A DNA stretch of 26,242 nt from Leclercia sp. AS011 (GTDB lineage Bacteria > Pseudomonadota > Gammaproteobacteria > Enterobacterales > Enterobacteriaceae). This document shows positions 18,698 to 26,242 of this stretch, one piece after another. Positions within the stretch are counted from its first letter, which is position 1; each line of letters starts with the position of its first letter. Position numbers and translations under genes: made by a program. The stretch lies in NCBI RefSeq assembly GCF_037152535.1, contig NZ_JBBCMA010000012.1:1-26242 (forward strand). The letters are read 5' to 3'. The notes under the pieces were generated by a model. The model saw only the letters and a program-made list of their open reading frames with translations. It was not told the origin of the DNA and did no database searches.

Positions 18698-19984
18698 TCA
18701 CTCTTTGATTAGCTTAGCGTAATAGAAGCCGTCGCCTTCTTCTGCGCCAGGCAGATTTTGTTTGCCAGGTCGATCTGCTGTACCTGTCAGATGCAGACGG
18801 GCGTCAGAAGTACGCTTCAGGAACGCGGCGATCTGCTGACTGTTCTCTTCTGGCAGTACGGAACAGGTGGCATATACCAGCGTCCCGCCAGTTTTCAGAT
18901 GTGGCCAGATAGCATCCAGGATCTCTGACTGCAGCTGCGCCAGCTCATTAATATCCCGGTCGCGGCGTAACCATTTGATATCCGGATGGCGGCGGATCAC
19001 GCCGGTAGCAGAGCAAGGGGCATCCAGTAAAATACGATCGAACTGCTCATCACCACACCACTTAGCAGGGGTGCGCCCGTCGCCCTGCTTAACCTCGGCC
19101 TTCATGCCCAGACGTTTAAGGTTATCGTAGACGCGAGAAAGACGCTGCTCGTCAACGTCGACGGCCATGACGCTTGCCTGCGGTGCGACTTCCAGAATAT
19201 GCGTGGTCTTGCCGCCAGGCGCGGCGCACAGGTCGAGAATACGCTCGCCATTTTGCGGTTCAAGCCAGGTCATACAACCCTGGGCGGAGGCATCCTGAAC
19301 GGTAACCCAGCCTTGTTCAAAGCCAGGAAGGGCATGCACCGGAGCCGGTGTGGCCAGACGAACCGCATCGCTATAATCCGGGTGCGGGAATCCGCTCATC
19401 CCGGCGTCTTCCAGCAGCGCCAGCCAGGCATCGCGAGAGTGGTGATTGCGGTTGACGCGTAACCACATTGGCGGTCGCTGGTTATTTGCCTCAACCAGCG
19501 TTTCCCACTGCTGAGGATAGGCTTTTTGCAGGCGTTTTAATAACCATTCCGGGTGCAGGAAACGTTTTTCCGAACGGGCAAACTCCGCCAGCAACTCATC
19601 CTGTTGGCGCTGGAACTGGCGTAATACGCCATTAACCAGCCCTTTAAGCTGCGGACGTTTTACCGCAACTGCACCTTCTACGGTTTCAGCCAGTGCGGCA
19701 TGAGGCGGAATACGGGTATGCAGCAGCTGATAGAAGCCGACCATGATCAGATAGTGAAGCACGCGCTGTTTGCCCGCCATCGGGCGCGCCATCAGCTTGC
19801 CAATCAGCCATTCCAGCTGGGGTAACGTGCGCAAGACGCCAAAGCACAACTCCTGAAGCAGTGCCTTGTCTTTATCAGAAACTTTTTGCTGTAACGGTGG
19901 CAGGACATTGCTCAGGGATTGGCCCTGTTCGACCACTTGCTCAATCGCCTGTGCTGCCAGGCTGCGTAAATTTTGTTTTTTCAT
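18698..19984 (-). CDS. rsmB: 16S rRNA m5C967 methyltransferase RsmB
   Basis: A 428-residue SAM-dependent enzyme that methylates C967 of 16S rRNA in helix 31 near the P site. An N-terminal NusB-like helical domain (about 1-140) precedes the RNA-binding part and the Rossmann methyltransferase domain with the SAM loop [10 protein letters not shown] (251-260). Both catalytic cysteines are present: C324 in DAPCSATG and C374 in YATCS. I chose the ATG at 19984 because [12 protein letters not shown] matches the E. coli start. No clear ribosome site precedes it, and a GTG at 20014, with AAGG four bases before, would add ten residues; see the hairpin entry. Confidence 0.96.
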   Translation of the reverse strand: MKKQNLRSLAAQAIEQVVEQGQSLSNVLPPLQQKVSDKDKALLQELCFGVLRTLPQLEWLIGKLMARPMAGKQRVLHYLIMVGFYQLLHTRIPPHAALAETVEGAVAVKRPQLKGLVNGVLRQFQRQQDELLAEFARSEKRFLHPEWLLKRLQKAYPQQWETLVEANNQRPPMWLRVNRNHHSRDAWLALLEDAGMSGFPHPDYSDAVRLATPAPVHALPGFEQGWVTVQDASAQGCMTWLEPQNGERILDLCAAPGGKTTHILEVAPQASVMAVDVDEQRLSRVYDNLKRLGMKAEVKQGDGRTPAKWCGDEQFDRILLDAPCSATGVIRRHPDIKWLRRDRDINELAQLQSEILDAIWPHLKTGGTLVYATCSVLPEENSQQIAAFLKRTSDARLHLTGTADRPGKQNLPGAEEGDGFYYAKLIKE

Positions 19985-19990
19985 AACCGC

Positions 19991-20020
19991 AAAAATAAAA
20001 ATGCCCGGATACACCGGGCC
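19991..20020 (-). terminator. Terminator-like hairpin between fmt and rsmB
   Basis: On the minus strand GCCCGG (20019-20014) and CCGGGC (20008-20003) form a perfect six-bp stem around TGTAT, followed by ATTTTTATTTTT (20002-19991). It has the form of an intrinsic terminator inside an otherwise closely spaced operon and ends six bases before the rsmB ATG. Confidence 0.75.
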
Positions 20021-20036
20021 TTAAATGGAGATGATC

Positions 20037-20984
20037 TCAGGCGAGACTATTGCCAGGCGTAAACCATTCGCGGCGGGAGTTCAGAAGGTCCTGCGCGCTC
20101 ATAGCTTTTTTACCTGCAGGTTGTAAGGATTCCAGATTCAGGATCCCTTCAACAGTTGCGACCTGAATACCCTGCTTACTGGCTTCGATAATCGTCCCGG
20201 GTGCGGCGTTTGCCTGTCCGGCAATAACGGAGGCCTGCCAGACTTTCACCGGTTGACCGTCTATCTCCAGCCAGCTCATTGGCCAGGGATTAAATGCCCG
20301 GATGCAACGTTCAAGCTGGGCTGCGGAAAGGGTCCAGTCGAGGCGGGCCTCTTCTTTGCTAAGCTTTTCGGCATAGGTTACCAGAGCTTCGTCCTGAACT
20401 TCAGGCCGGGCACGGTTATCTGCCAGCTGTTGCAGCGTATCAATAAGACCTTTTGGCCCAAGTTCTGCCAGTTTGTCATACAGCGTGGCGCTGGTGTCTT
20501 CGGCAGTAATGGGGCAAGAGAGCTTATAAAGCATGTCGCCGGTATCCAGACCAACGTCCATCTTCATGATCGTCACACCCGTGTCGGCATCTCCGGCCCA
20601 CAACGAACGTTGTATTGGTGCCGCCCCGCGCCAGCGCGGAAGCAGAGAGCCGTGGACATTAATGCAACCCAGGCGGGGCATATCCAGCACCGCTTTTGGC
20701 AGGATGAGGCCGTAGGCCACAACCACCATGACATCCGCATTTAAATCAGCAACTAACTGCTGATTTTCCTGCGGCCGTAACGAAGCGGGCTGAAACACCG
20801 GTAGGCTGTGTTCTTCTGCCAGTACTTTAACCGGGCTCGGCATCAATTTTTTACCGCGGCCAGCCGGGCGATCGGGCTGGGTAAAAACGCCTACAACCTG
20901 ATGGCCAGACGACAACAGCGCGTCCAGATGACGCGCTGCAAAGTCAGGTGTTCCTGCGAAGATGATACGTAGTGATGTAGACAC
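20037..20984 (-). CDS. fmt: Methionyl-tRNA formyltransferase
   Basis: A 315-residue enzyme that formylates initiator Met-tRNA using 10-formyl-tetrahydrofolate. The N-terminal catalytic domain has the formyltransferase triad N109, H111 ([13 protein letters not shown]) and D147 (MDVGLDTGD); the basic insertion [10 protein letters not shown] (42-51) contacts the tRNA acceptor stem; a C-terminal OB-like domain follows from about residue 209. I chose the GTG at 20984: AAGGA lies five bases before it and the length equals E. coli Fmt. An ATG at 21008 in the same frame would add eight residues not seen in relatives. def is 25 bases upstream. Confidence 0.97.
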   Translation of the reverse strand: MSTSLRIIFAGTPDFAARHLDALLSSGHQVVGVFTQPDRPAGRGKKLMPSPVKVLAEEHSLPVFQPASLRPQENQQLVADLNADVMVVVAYGLILPKAVLDMPRLGCINVHGSLLPRWRGAAPIQRSLWAGDADTGVTIMKMDVGLDTGDMLYKLSCPITAEDTSATLYDKLAELGPKGLIDTLQQLADNRARPEVQDEALVTYAEKLSKEEARLDWTLSAAQLERCIRAFNPWPMSWLEIDGQPVKVWQASVIAGQANAAPGTIIEASKQGIQVATVEGILNLESLQPAGKKAMSAQDLLNSRREWFTPGNSLA

Positions 20985-21009
20985 GTTAATCCTTGTATCC
21001 GGGGTCACG

Positions 21010-21519
21010 TTATGCGCGAGCGCGCATGCGATCCAGTTTCTCTACTTTCTGACGAATACGCTGCTGTTTCAGTGGCGAGAGGTAATCGATAAAAAGCTTA
21101 CCGACAAGATGATCCATCTCGTGCTGAATGCAGATTGCCAGAAGATCGTCTGCTTCCAGTTCGAACGGCTTACCGTCGCGATCGAGCGCGCGAATTTTAA
21201 CTTTCTCAGCGCGAGGAACCAGCGCTCTCTGCTCAGGAATAGAGAGACAACCTTCTTCGATTCCGGTTTCGCCGCTTTTTTCCAGTAACTCCGGGTTAAT
21301 TAGTACCAGGCGTCCTTCACGGTTTTCGGAAACGTCGATGACGATAATGCGCTGATGAATATCAACCTGCGTAGCCGCAAGACCGATGCCTTCTTCGGCA
21401 TACATCGTATCGAACATATCATCAACGATACGTTGAATTTCTGCATTCACTTCTTTAACCGGTTCGGCGACTTTGCGAAGGCGCTCGTCCGGGATATGTA
21501 ACACTTGCAAAACTGCCAT
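21010..21519 (-). CDS. def: Peptide deformylase
   Basis: A 169-residue Fe(II) enzyme that removes the formyl group from nascent proteins, reversing the mark placed by Fmt. The three family motifs are intact: GIGLAATQ (44-51), EGCLS with metal ligand C91, and QHEMDH with H133, catalytic E134 and H137. It opens the minus-strand def-fmt-rsmB-trkA group and diverges from dprA. TATATT at about 21552-21557 on the minus strand is a possible -10 without a matching -35. Confidence 0.98.
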   Translation of the reverse strand: MAVLQVLHIPDERLRKVAEPVKEVNAEIQRIVDDMFDTMYAEEGIGLAATQVDIHQRIIVIDVSENREGRLVLINPELLEKSGETGIEEGCLSIPEQRALVPRAEKVKIRALDRDGKPFELEADDLLAICIQHEMDHLVGKLFIDYLSPLKQQRIRQKVEKLDRMRARA

Positions 21520-21646
21520 ATATTTCCAGAGTCGTGTTCAGGAGTTGATAAGAATATACCCTCTATTCTAGACAAAACCCCCTCTGATTGACAGCATCAG
21601 TGACCAATCGCAAAGATTGCTATAGCGGCTTGTGGCAGGGGAAAGG

Positions 21647-22771
21647 ATGACATCCACAGAGATATGGTTACGCCTGATAAGCATTGGAGAACTGTACGGC
21701 GATAAGATGGTGGCGATAGCGCAGCAGTTGCAGCGTGAACCCCATATTAATGCTGCGCTATTGGATGCAATGGGGCTGACCCAAAAGCAAAAGGCGCGGT
21801 TCTTTACACTTTCGCCGCATGAAATTGAGCGCAGCATGGAATGGCTGGCTGAGCCGGGTCATCACTTGATCAGGGCAGACAGCGCCCTGTACCCGGTTCA
21901 GTTACGCGCCATTACAGACTACCCGGGCGCCCTGTTTGTCAGAGGAGATGTACAGGTGCTGTCGAGCCTGCAGTTAGCCGTCGTTGGCAGCCGTTCCCAC
22001 TCCTGGTACGGAGAGCGGTGGGGAACAATCCTTTGCGAACAGTTAGCCCAGGCGGGCCTGACGATTACCAGCGGCCTGGCCTGTGGGATTGATGGCGTTG
22101 CACATCGCGCCGCGCTCGCCGTTAAGGGGAAAAGCGTGGCGGTGTTAGGGAACGGCTTATCGGGGCTCTATCCCCGCCGTCATATCTCACTGGCCAAGCG
22201 TCTTGTTGAGAGCGGTGGTGCCGTCGTTTCGGAGTTTCCCCTCGCTACACCTCCCTGGCCCGGTAATTTTCCCCGGCGCAATCGCATTATTAGCGGCCTT
22301 AGTCAGGGGGTGTTTGTTATAGAGGGCCTCATCAGAAGCGGTTCACTCGTTACCGCAAAATGCGCGCTTGAGCAGGGACGCGAAGTTTTTGCGCTGCCAG
22401 GCGCGATAGGGAACCCTGGATGTGAGGGGCCGCACTGGTTAATTAAGCAAGGCGCCACGCCGGTGACGGCGGTAGAAGATATTCTGGAAAGTTTGCGATA
22501 TGGCCTTAACGGGCTGCCGGAGGATCCCAAAAATTGGCTTTATTCTGCAGATCAGGAGCAGGTAGCATTGCCATTTCCTGAGCTCCTGGCTAACGTAGGA
22601 GATGAGGTAACACCTGTTGACGTTGTCGCTGAACGTGCCGGCCAACCTGTGCCAGTAACGGTAGCACAGCTACTCGAACTGGAGTTAGCAGGATGGATCG
22701 CAGCTGTACCCGGCGGCTATGTCCGATTAAGGAGGGCAAGCCATGTTCGACGTACTCATGTATTTGTTTGA
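21647..22771 (+). CDS. dprA: DNA-processing protein DprA (Smf)
   Basis: A 374-residue protein of the DprA/Smf family; in naturally competent bacteria DprA binds incoming single-stranded DNA and loads RecA. An N-terminal helical domain precedes the Rossmann core with [36 protein letters not shown] and RSGSLVTA motifs, and a C-terminal winged helix (about 300-374). Residue 146 in the SGLAxGID loop is Cys. The ATG at 21647 matches the relatives and has AGGGG six bases before; a GTG at 21632 would add five residues. A perfect TTGACA (21588-21593) lies upstream but no good -10 is seen. The last 29 bases overlap smg. Confidence 0.95.
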   Translation: MTSTEIWLRLISIGELYGDKMVAIAQQLQREPHINAALLDAMGLTQKQKARFFTLSPHEIERSMEWLAEPGHHLIRADSALYPVQLRAITDYPGALFVRGDVQVLSSLQLAVVGSRSHSWYGERWGTILCEQLAQAGLTITSGLACGIDGVAHRAALAVKGKSVAVLGNGLSGLYPRRHISLAKRLVESGGAVVSEFPLATPPWPGNFPRRNRIISGLSQGVFVIEGLIRSGSLVTAKCALEQGREVFALPGAIGNPGCEGPHWLIKQGATPVTAVEDILESLRYGLNGLPEDPKNWLYSADQEQVALPFPELLANVGDEVTPVDVVAERAGQPVPVTVAQLLELELAGWIAAVPGGYVRLRRASHVRRTHVFV

Positions 22772-23216
22772 GACTTACATCCATAACGAAGCTGAAGCAC
22801 GCGTGGATCAGGACAAACTTACACGCGATCTCACCGATGCAGGTTTCGAACGGGAAGATATTTACAACGCGTTAATATGGCTCGAAAAACTGGCTGATTA
22901 TCAGGAAGGCCTCGCCGAACCGATGCAGCTAGCTTCCGATCCGCTGTCTGTACGCATCTATACGGCTGAAGAGTGTGAAAGGCTGGATGCCAGTTGCCGG
23001 GGATTTGTTTTATTCCTTGAGCAGATTCAGGTGCTGAACCTCGAAACGAGAGAAATGGTGATAGAGCGCGTCATGGCGCTGGATACGGCAGAATTTGAGC
23101 TGGAAGATCTGAAGTGGGTCATCCTGATGGTTCTGTTCAACATACCAGGCTGTGAAAATGCCTATCAGCAAATGGAAGAATTACTCTTTGAAGTGAATGA
23201 AGGTATGCTGCATTAA
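22743..23216 (+). CDS. smg: Smg family protein (DUF494)
   Basis: A 157-residue acidic, mainly helical protein of unknown function, near-identical in length and sequence pattern to E. coli Smg (start [19 protein letters not shown], end [14 protein letters not shown]). No enzyme motif or membrane segment is visible. It starts inside the end of dprA and has a full-consensus AAGGAGG ribosome site seven bases before the ATG. The linkage dprA-smg-yrdD is conserved in enterics, but this alone does not give a role. Confidence 0.94.
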   Translation: MFDVLMYLFETYIHNEAEARVDQDKLTRDLTDAGFEREDIYNALIWLEKLADYQEGLAEPMQLASDPLSVRIYTAEECERLDASCRGFVLFLEQIQVLNLETREMVIERVMALDTAEFELEDLKWVILMVLFNIPGCENAYQQMEELLFEVNEGMLH

Positions 23217-23242
23217 TTCATGATGCAGCACCAAGAGTTGTT

Positions 23243-23797
23243 ATGGCCAAATCAGCACTATTTACGGTGCATAAAAACGAGCCCTGTCCGCAGTGCGGGG
23301 CAGAGCTTGTTATCCGGTCCGGTAAACACGGGCCGTTTCTCGGTTGTTCACACTATCCAGACTGTAATTATGTCCGTCCCCTGAAAAGTCAGGCGGACGG
23401 GCATATTGTTAAAGTTCTGGAGGGACAGGCATGCCCGCAATGTGGCGGCGATCTGGCGTTGCGTCAGGGCCGTTTTGGCATGTTTATCGGCTGCAGCCGC
23501 TATCCTGAATGTGATCATACTGAACAGATTGATAAACCCGATGAAACAGCCCTGGCCTGTCCGCAGTGCGGCAGCGGCCATCTTGTTCAACGGCGTTCAC
23601 GTTATGGTAAGACATTCCACTCCTGCGATCGTTATCCTGAATGTCAGTTCGTTACCAATTTCAAACCGGTGGCGGGGAGCTGTCCTGAGTGCCACTACCC
23701 ACTACTTATCGAGAAGAAAACGGCGCAAGGCATGAAGCGTTTTTGCGCCAGTAAACAATGTGGAAAGCCGGTTTCGGCGGATCAGAAAAGTGAATAA
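23243..23797 (+). CDS. yrdD: Topoisomerase I zinc-ribbon-like protein YrdD
   Basis: A 184-residue protein made of four zinc-ribbon repeats like those at the C-terminus of topoisomerase I. The cysteine sets are C15/C18/C35/C41, C64/C67/C84/C90, C106/C109/C128/C134 and C147/C150/C168/C173; the first three share the GxFxxCxxYPxC pattern. No topoisomerase catalytic domain is present. It probably binds single-stranded nucleic acid, but its cellular role is not known. The stop lies eight bases inside tsaC. Confidence 0.93.
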   Translation: MAKSALFTVHKNEPCPQCGAELVIRSGKHGPFLGCSHYPDCNYVRPLKSQADGHIVKVLEGQACPQCGGDLALRQGRFGMFIGCSRYPECDHTEQIDKPDETALACPQCGSGHLVQRRSRYGKTFHSCDRYPECQFVTNFKPVAGSCPECHYPLLIEKKTAQGMKRFCASKQCGKPVSADQKSE

Positions 23798-24362
23798 TAA
23801 CCTGCAATCAGGCTCCATCGCGCATGCGGTGGACGTACTGAATAAAGAAGATGTCATCGCTTATCCAACAGAAGCTGTTTTTGGGGTGGGATGCGATCCC
23901 GACAGCGAAGTCGCCGTAACGCGACTGTTAACACTCAAGCAGAGACCGGTTGAAAAAGGGCTGATTCTCATTGCTGCCAGTTTCGAACAGCTTAAACCTT
24001 ATATTGATGATTCCATGTTGACGTCAGCACAGCGTGAAACCATTTTTGCAGCCTGGCCTGGCCCCGTAACCTTTGTGTTCCCGGCTCTGCCGACAACACC
24101 GCGGTGGCTGACGGGACGATTTGATTCACTAGCCGTTCGCGTGACTGACCATCCCCTGGTTATCGATCTCTGTAATCGTTTTGGTAAACCGCTGGTCTCT
24201 ACCAGTGCCAATCTGACGGGCTTGCCTCCTTGCCGCACCTCGGAAGAGGTATTCGCGCAGTTTGGTGACGATTTCCCTGTGGTTATCGGTGAAACCGGTG
24301 GCCGTCTGAATCCGTCAGAAATTCGTGATGCTTTGACCGGCGAACGTTTTCGCCAGGGGTAA
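23790..24362 (+). CDS. tsaC: Threonylcarbamoyl-AMP synthase TsaC
   Basis: A 190-residue enzyme of the YrdC/Sua5 family that makes threonylcarbamoyl-AMP from threonine, bicarbonate and ATP, the first step of t6A formation at tRNA position 37. The substrate-binding K50, R52 and K56 ([12 protein letters not shown]), the N-terminal [12 protein letters not shown] loop and STSAN (137-141) are intact. The start is a GTG at 23790 (MNNNLQSG), which overlaps the yrdD stop and uses GGCGG within yrdD as ribosome site; an upstream GTG at 23760 would add ten residues absent from the E. coli protein. Confidence 0.96.
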   Translation: MNNNLQSGSIAHAVDVLNKEDVIAYPTEAVFGVGCDPDSEVAVTRLLTLKQRPVEKGLILIAASFEQLKPYIDDSMLTSAQRETIFAAWPGPVTFVFPALPTTPRWLTGRFDSLAVRVTDHPLVIDLCNRFGKPLVSTSANLTGLPPCRTSEEVFAQFGDDFPVVIGETGGRLNPSEIRDALTGERFRQG

Positions 24363-24366
24363 TCAG

Positions 24367-25185
24367 ATGGAAACGTACGCCGTTTTTGGTAATCCAATCG
24401 CTCACAGCAAGTCGCCGTTTATTCATCAGCAGTTTGCGCAGCAGCTGAACATCGAGCACCCTTATGGGCGCGTGCTTGCACCTGTCGATGCCTTTGTGGC
24501 GACGCTGGAGAGTTTCTTTGCTGGTGGCGGTAAAGGGGCTAATGTCACAGTGCCTTTTAAAGAAGAGGCATTCGAGCGCGCTGATGAGTTAACGGAACGT
24601 GCGTCCCTGGCGGGAGCGGTGAATACCCTTAAACGGCTTGATGATGGTCGGATTCTGGGAGACAACACGGACGGGATTGGCTTGCTGAGCGATCTGGAAC
24701 GGTTGTCATTTATCAAACCCGGCGCGCGCATCCTGCTGATCGGTGCGGGAGGGGCGTCGCGTGGGGTGATTCTCCCGCTGCTTTCCCTGGATTGTGCCGT
24801 GACCATTACCAACCGTACCCATTCCCGCGCGGTAGAACTGGCCACCCTTTTTGCTCATACCGGGAGTATCCATGCGACAGCTATGGACGCGCTGAGCGGA
24901 CGTGAATTTGATCTGATCATTAATGCGACCTCAAGCGGTATTAATGGTGATGTTCCCGCTATTCCCTCTTCATTAGTAAACCCGCAGGTTTACTGCTATG
25001 ACATGTTCTACCAGAAAGGCAAAACGCCTTTTCTGAACTGGTGTGAACAGCAGGGCGCAAAAAAGCTTGCTGACGGGCTGGGAATGCTGGTGGGCCAGGC
25101 GGCACACGCCGTAATGCTCTGGCACGGTGTATTGCCGGCAGTCGAACCTGTGATTGAAGTGCTTAAAAGGGAGCTGTCGGCATGA
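24367..25185 (+). CDS. aroE: Shikimate dehydrogenase (NADP)
   Basis: A 272-residue enzyme reducing 3-dehydroshikimate to shikimate in aromatic amino acid synthesis. Substrate-binding S14 and S16 (HSKSP), catalytic K65 (NVTVPFKE) and D102 (GDNTDGIG) are present; the NADP fold has GAGGA (126-130) and NRT (149-151), whose Arg and Thr favour NADP over NAD. It begins 4 bases after tsaC, with GGGG at the tsaC stop as ribosome site, and its stop overlaps the yrdB start (ATGA). Confidence 0.98.
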   Translation: METYAVFGNPIAHSKSPFIHQQFAQQLNIEHPYGRVLAPVDAFVATLESFFAGGGKGANVTVPFKEEAFERADELTERASLAGAVNTLKRLDDGRILGDNTDGIGLLSDLERLSFIKPGARILLIGAGGASRGVILPLLSLDCAVTITNRTHSRAVELATLFAHTGSIHATAMDALSGREFDLIINATSSGINGDVPAIPSSLVNPQVYCYDMFYQKGKTPFLNWCEQQGAKKLADGLGMLVGQAAHAVMLWHGVLPAVEPVIEVLKRELSA

Positions 25186-25430
25186 ATCAGGCGATCCAGT
25201 TTCCGGACAGAGAGGCGTGGGACCATGAAAAGCTAGCCGTCTGTTTTCCCGCCCTGGTGAATGGCATGCAAATGATGTGTGCCATTGAAGGGGCAACGCT
25301 GGTGCAGCGTTTTGGCGAGGGCGTACCGCTGAATCTTTTTCGTGAACATCGCTGGGATCTGGAAGAAGAAGCCAGCGATGTGATCCGTATGGGTGATGAA
25401 GACGATCAGGGATGGTTCTGGCTTTCCTGA
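25182..25430 (+). CDS. yrdB: DUF1488 protein YrdB
   Basis: An 82-residue acidic protein of unknown function (DUF1488), starting [20 protein letters not shown] and ending DDQGWFWLS; the [13 protein letters not shown] helix is the most conserved part. It is about three residues shorter than E. coli YrdB as I recall it. Its start overlaps the aroE stop, so translation is likely coupled. Its last 25 bases overlap the 3' end of convergent yrdA, and no terminator is visible between them. Confidence 0.9.
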   Translation: MNQAIQFPDREAWDHEKLAVCFPALVNGMQMMCAIEGATLVQRFGEGVPLNLFREHRWDLEEEASDVIRMGDEDDQGWFWLS

Positions 25431-25960
25431 TCCAGATAGTCATTCTTCCATTTAACGTAGTTATTGGCTGAGTACGTCAGGCCTTCTTTTTCCGCTTCCG
25501 TAAGGGGGCGGATCTGTTTTACCGGACTGCCTAAATAGAGAAAGCCACTTTCCAGCCGCTTGTTTTGCGGAACCAGACTCCCGGCACCAATCATTACCTC
25601 ATCTTCTATTACTACACCATCCAACAAAATCGATCCCATACCCACCAGTACGCGATTGCCGATCGTGCAACCGTGCAGCATCACTTTGTGACCGACAGTG
25701 ACATCTTCGCCAACGATCAGGGGATTGCCTTCAGGATTATATGAGGACTTATGGGTGACATGCAGCACGCTGCCATCCTGAATATTGGTGCGCGCACCGA
25801 TGGAGACATAGTTAACATCTCCGCGAATGGCGACCAGAGGCCAGATACTAACGTCGTCGCCCATTCGGACATCGCCAATGACCACACTGCTGCTGTCGAT
25901 CATGACGCGATCGCCTTGTTTGGGGAAAAGATCTTTATAGGGACGGAGTACTGCAGACAT
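25406..25960 (-). CDS. yrdA: Gamma-carbonic-anhydrase-like hexapeptide protein YrdA
   Basis: A 184-residue left-handed beta-helix protein of the gamma-carbonic anhydrase-like family; trimeric in relatives, with metal held between subunits. The metal histidines H70, H91 and H96 (HVTH, VGHKVMLHG) and hexapeptide repeats across about residues 15-150 are visible. Carbonic anhydrase activity for E. coli YrdA is not established, so the substrate remains open. GAGG lies five bases before the ATG; TATAAA at 25981-25986 (minus strand) is a possible -10. It diverges from the rRNA operon promoter. Confidence 0.95.
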   Translation of the reverse strand: MSAVLRPYKDLFPKQGDRVMIDSSSVVIGDVRMGDDVSIWPLVAIRGDVNYVSIGARTNIQDGSVLHVTHKSSYNPEGNPLIVGEDVTVGHKVMLHGCTIGNRVLVGMGSILLDGVVIEDEVMIGAGSLVPQNKRLESGFLYLGSPVKQIRPLTEAEKEGLTYSANNYVKWKNDYLDQESQNHP

Positions 25961-26090
25961 ATCAACCTCGACTGATGTGCTTTATACAGAAGACTTTGAT
26001 CCTAATATTCAGCTTGATCAAGGGGAAATGGTGTCATTATTTGAACGGATCGCGTGGTATTTCGGCGGAAAGAATGAAAAAAGAACAGTC

Positions 26091-26113
26091 AGCAGAAAAG
26101 ATCGAAAAAATGC
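26091..26113 (+). promoter_or_regulatory. Likely UP element of rrn P1
   Basis: An A-rich stretch (AAAAG, then AAAAAA ending at 26110) lies directly upstream of the P1 -35, where the alpha C-terminal domain binds in E. coli rRNA promoters. Fis sites would be expected further upstream (25990-26090), but I could not identify them with confidence. Confidence 0.6.
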
Positions 26114-26141
26114 TTGTGCTAAAAACTGGGATCCCTATAAT
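26114..26141 (+). promoter_or_regulatory. rRNA operon promoter P1 (rrnD-type)
   Basis: The -35 is TTGTGC (26114-26119) and the -10 a perfect TATAAT (26136-26141) with the 16-base spacer typical of rrn P1. The discriminator GCGCCTCC is GC-rich, the feature that makes these promoters sensitive to initiating NTP and ppGpp/DksA. Start should be near 26149. Location beside yrdA corresponds to rrnD in E. coli; the rRNA genes lie beyond the window. Confidence 0.9.
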
Positions 26142-26163
26142 GCGCCTCCATCGACACGGCAGA

Positions 26164-26179
26164 TGTGAATCACTTCACA
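26164..26179. repeat. Inverted repeat between rrn P1 and P2
   Basis: TGTGAA and TTCACA form perfect six-base arms around TCAC. It sits in the early P1 transcript, about 15 bases after the predicted start, and could form a small hairpin or bind a dimeric protein. Confidence 0.6.
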
Positions 26180-26222
26180 CAAACAGCCGGGCCGGTTGAA
26201 GAGAAAAGCGTGAAATAATCGC

Positions 26223-26242
26223 TTGACTCTGAAAGAGGAAAG
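26223..26242 (+). promoter_or_regulatory. rRNA operon promoter P2, -35 part only
   Basis: TTGACT (26223-26228) followed by CTGAAAGAGGAAAG matches the start of enteric rrn P2 promoters as I know them. The -10 would fall just past the window end, so the element is cut. Confidence 0.75.

Noticed and set aside
18698..22771. def-fmt-rsmB-dprA cluster as a novel competence or translation-quality system
   Set aside because: This linkage is widespread in gamma-proteobacteria and each gene has a known independent role; proximity here adds nothing new.
25977..26168. A 63-codon plus-strand frame upstream of and through rrn P1
   Set aside because: It starts at a GTG with no ribosome site, crosses the -35, -10 and discriminator of P1, and resembles nothing I know. 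I treat it as chance; conservation of the frame in relatives would be needed to revive it.

Overview
This window is a conserved housekeeping segment of an enteric gamma-proteobacterium (Enterobacterales, in the E. coli / Salmonella / Enterobacter / Klebsiella group). Evidence is the near-identity of its ribosomal proteins, Bfr, MscL and YrdA to the E. coli proteins as I remember them, and a gene order matching the E. coli tufA to rrnD interval. The short hopD-type prepilin peptidase in place of the longer E. coli gspO argues against E. coli itself, but I cannot name a species from the sequence alone.

Layout. 1-148 is the 3' end of tufA, followed by its UUCG-loop terminator. 271-1067 carries bfd and bfr (iron storage and release), with a candidate Fur box upstream; hopD (minus strand) converges on bfr. 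1705-6922 is the S10 operon (promoter, L4-responsive leader, rpsJ-rplC-rplD-rplW-rplB-rpsS-rplV-rpsC-rplP-rpmC-rpsQ, terminator). 6944-12561 is the spc operon (rplN-rplX-rplE-rpsN-rpsH-rplF-rplR-rpsE-rpmD-rplO-secY-rpmJ). 12580-15605 is the alpha operon (promoter, S4-binding pseudoknot, rpsM-rpsK-rpsD-rpoA-rplQ, terminator). Each of the three operons keeps the autoregulatory RNA element expected from E. coli (L4, S8 and S4 targets).

After the ribosomal block, yhdN-zntR-arfA (plus strand) converge with the minus-strand group def-fmt-rsmB-trkA and then mscL. def diverges from the plus-strand group dprA-smg-yrdD-tsaC-aroE-yrdB, in which most genes overlap or nearly touch. yrdA (minus strand) converges on yrdB and diverges from an rRNA operon promoter at the right edge. 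That P1 promoter is complete; the window ends between the -35 and -10 of P2, so no rRNA gene is included.

Most genes serve protein synthesis: ribosomal proteins, the RNA polymerase alpha subunit, the SecY translocon, initiator-tRNA formylation and deformylation (Fmt, Def), rRNA and tRNA modification (RsmB, TsaC), ribosome rescue (ArfA) and an rRNA promoter. I see no CRISPR array, insertion sequence, prophage, tRNA gene or horizontally acquired island, and no candidate for a wholly new system. The points most worth a second look are small regulatory ones: a terminator-like hairpin directly in front of rsmB, a bfr terminator built into hopD coding sequence, the arfA hairpin, a few family-atypical residues (S5 C-terminus, ZntR C-terminus, DprA residue 146) and an inverted repeat between rrn P1 and P2.
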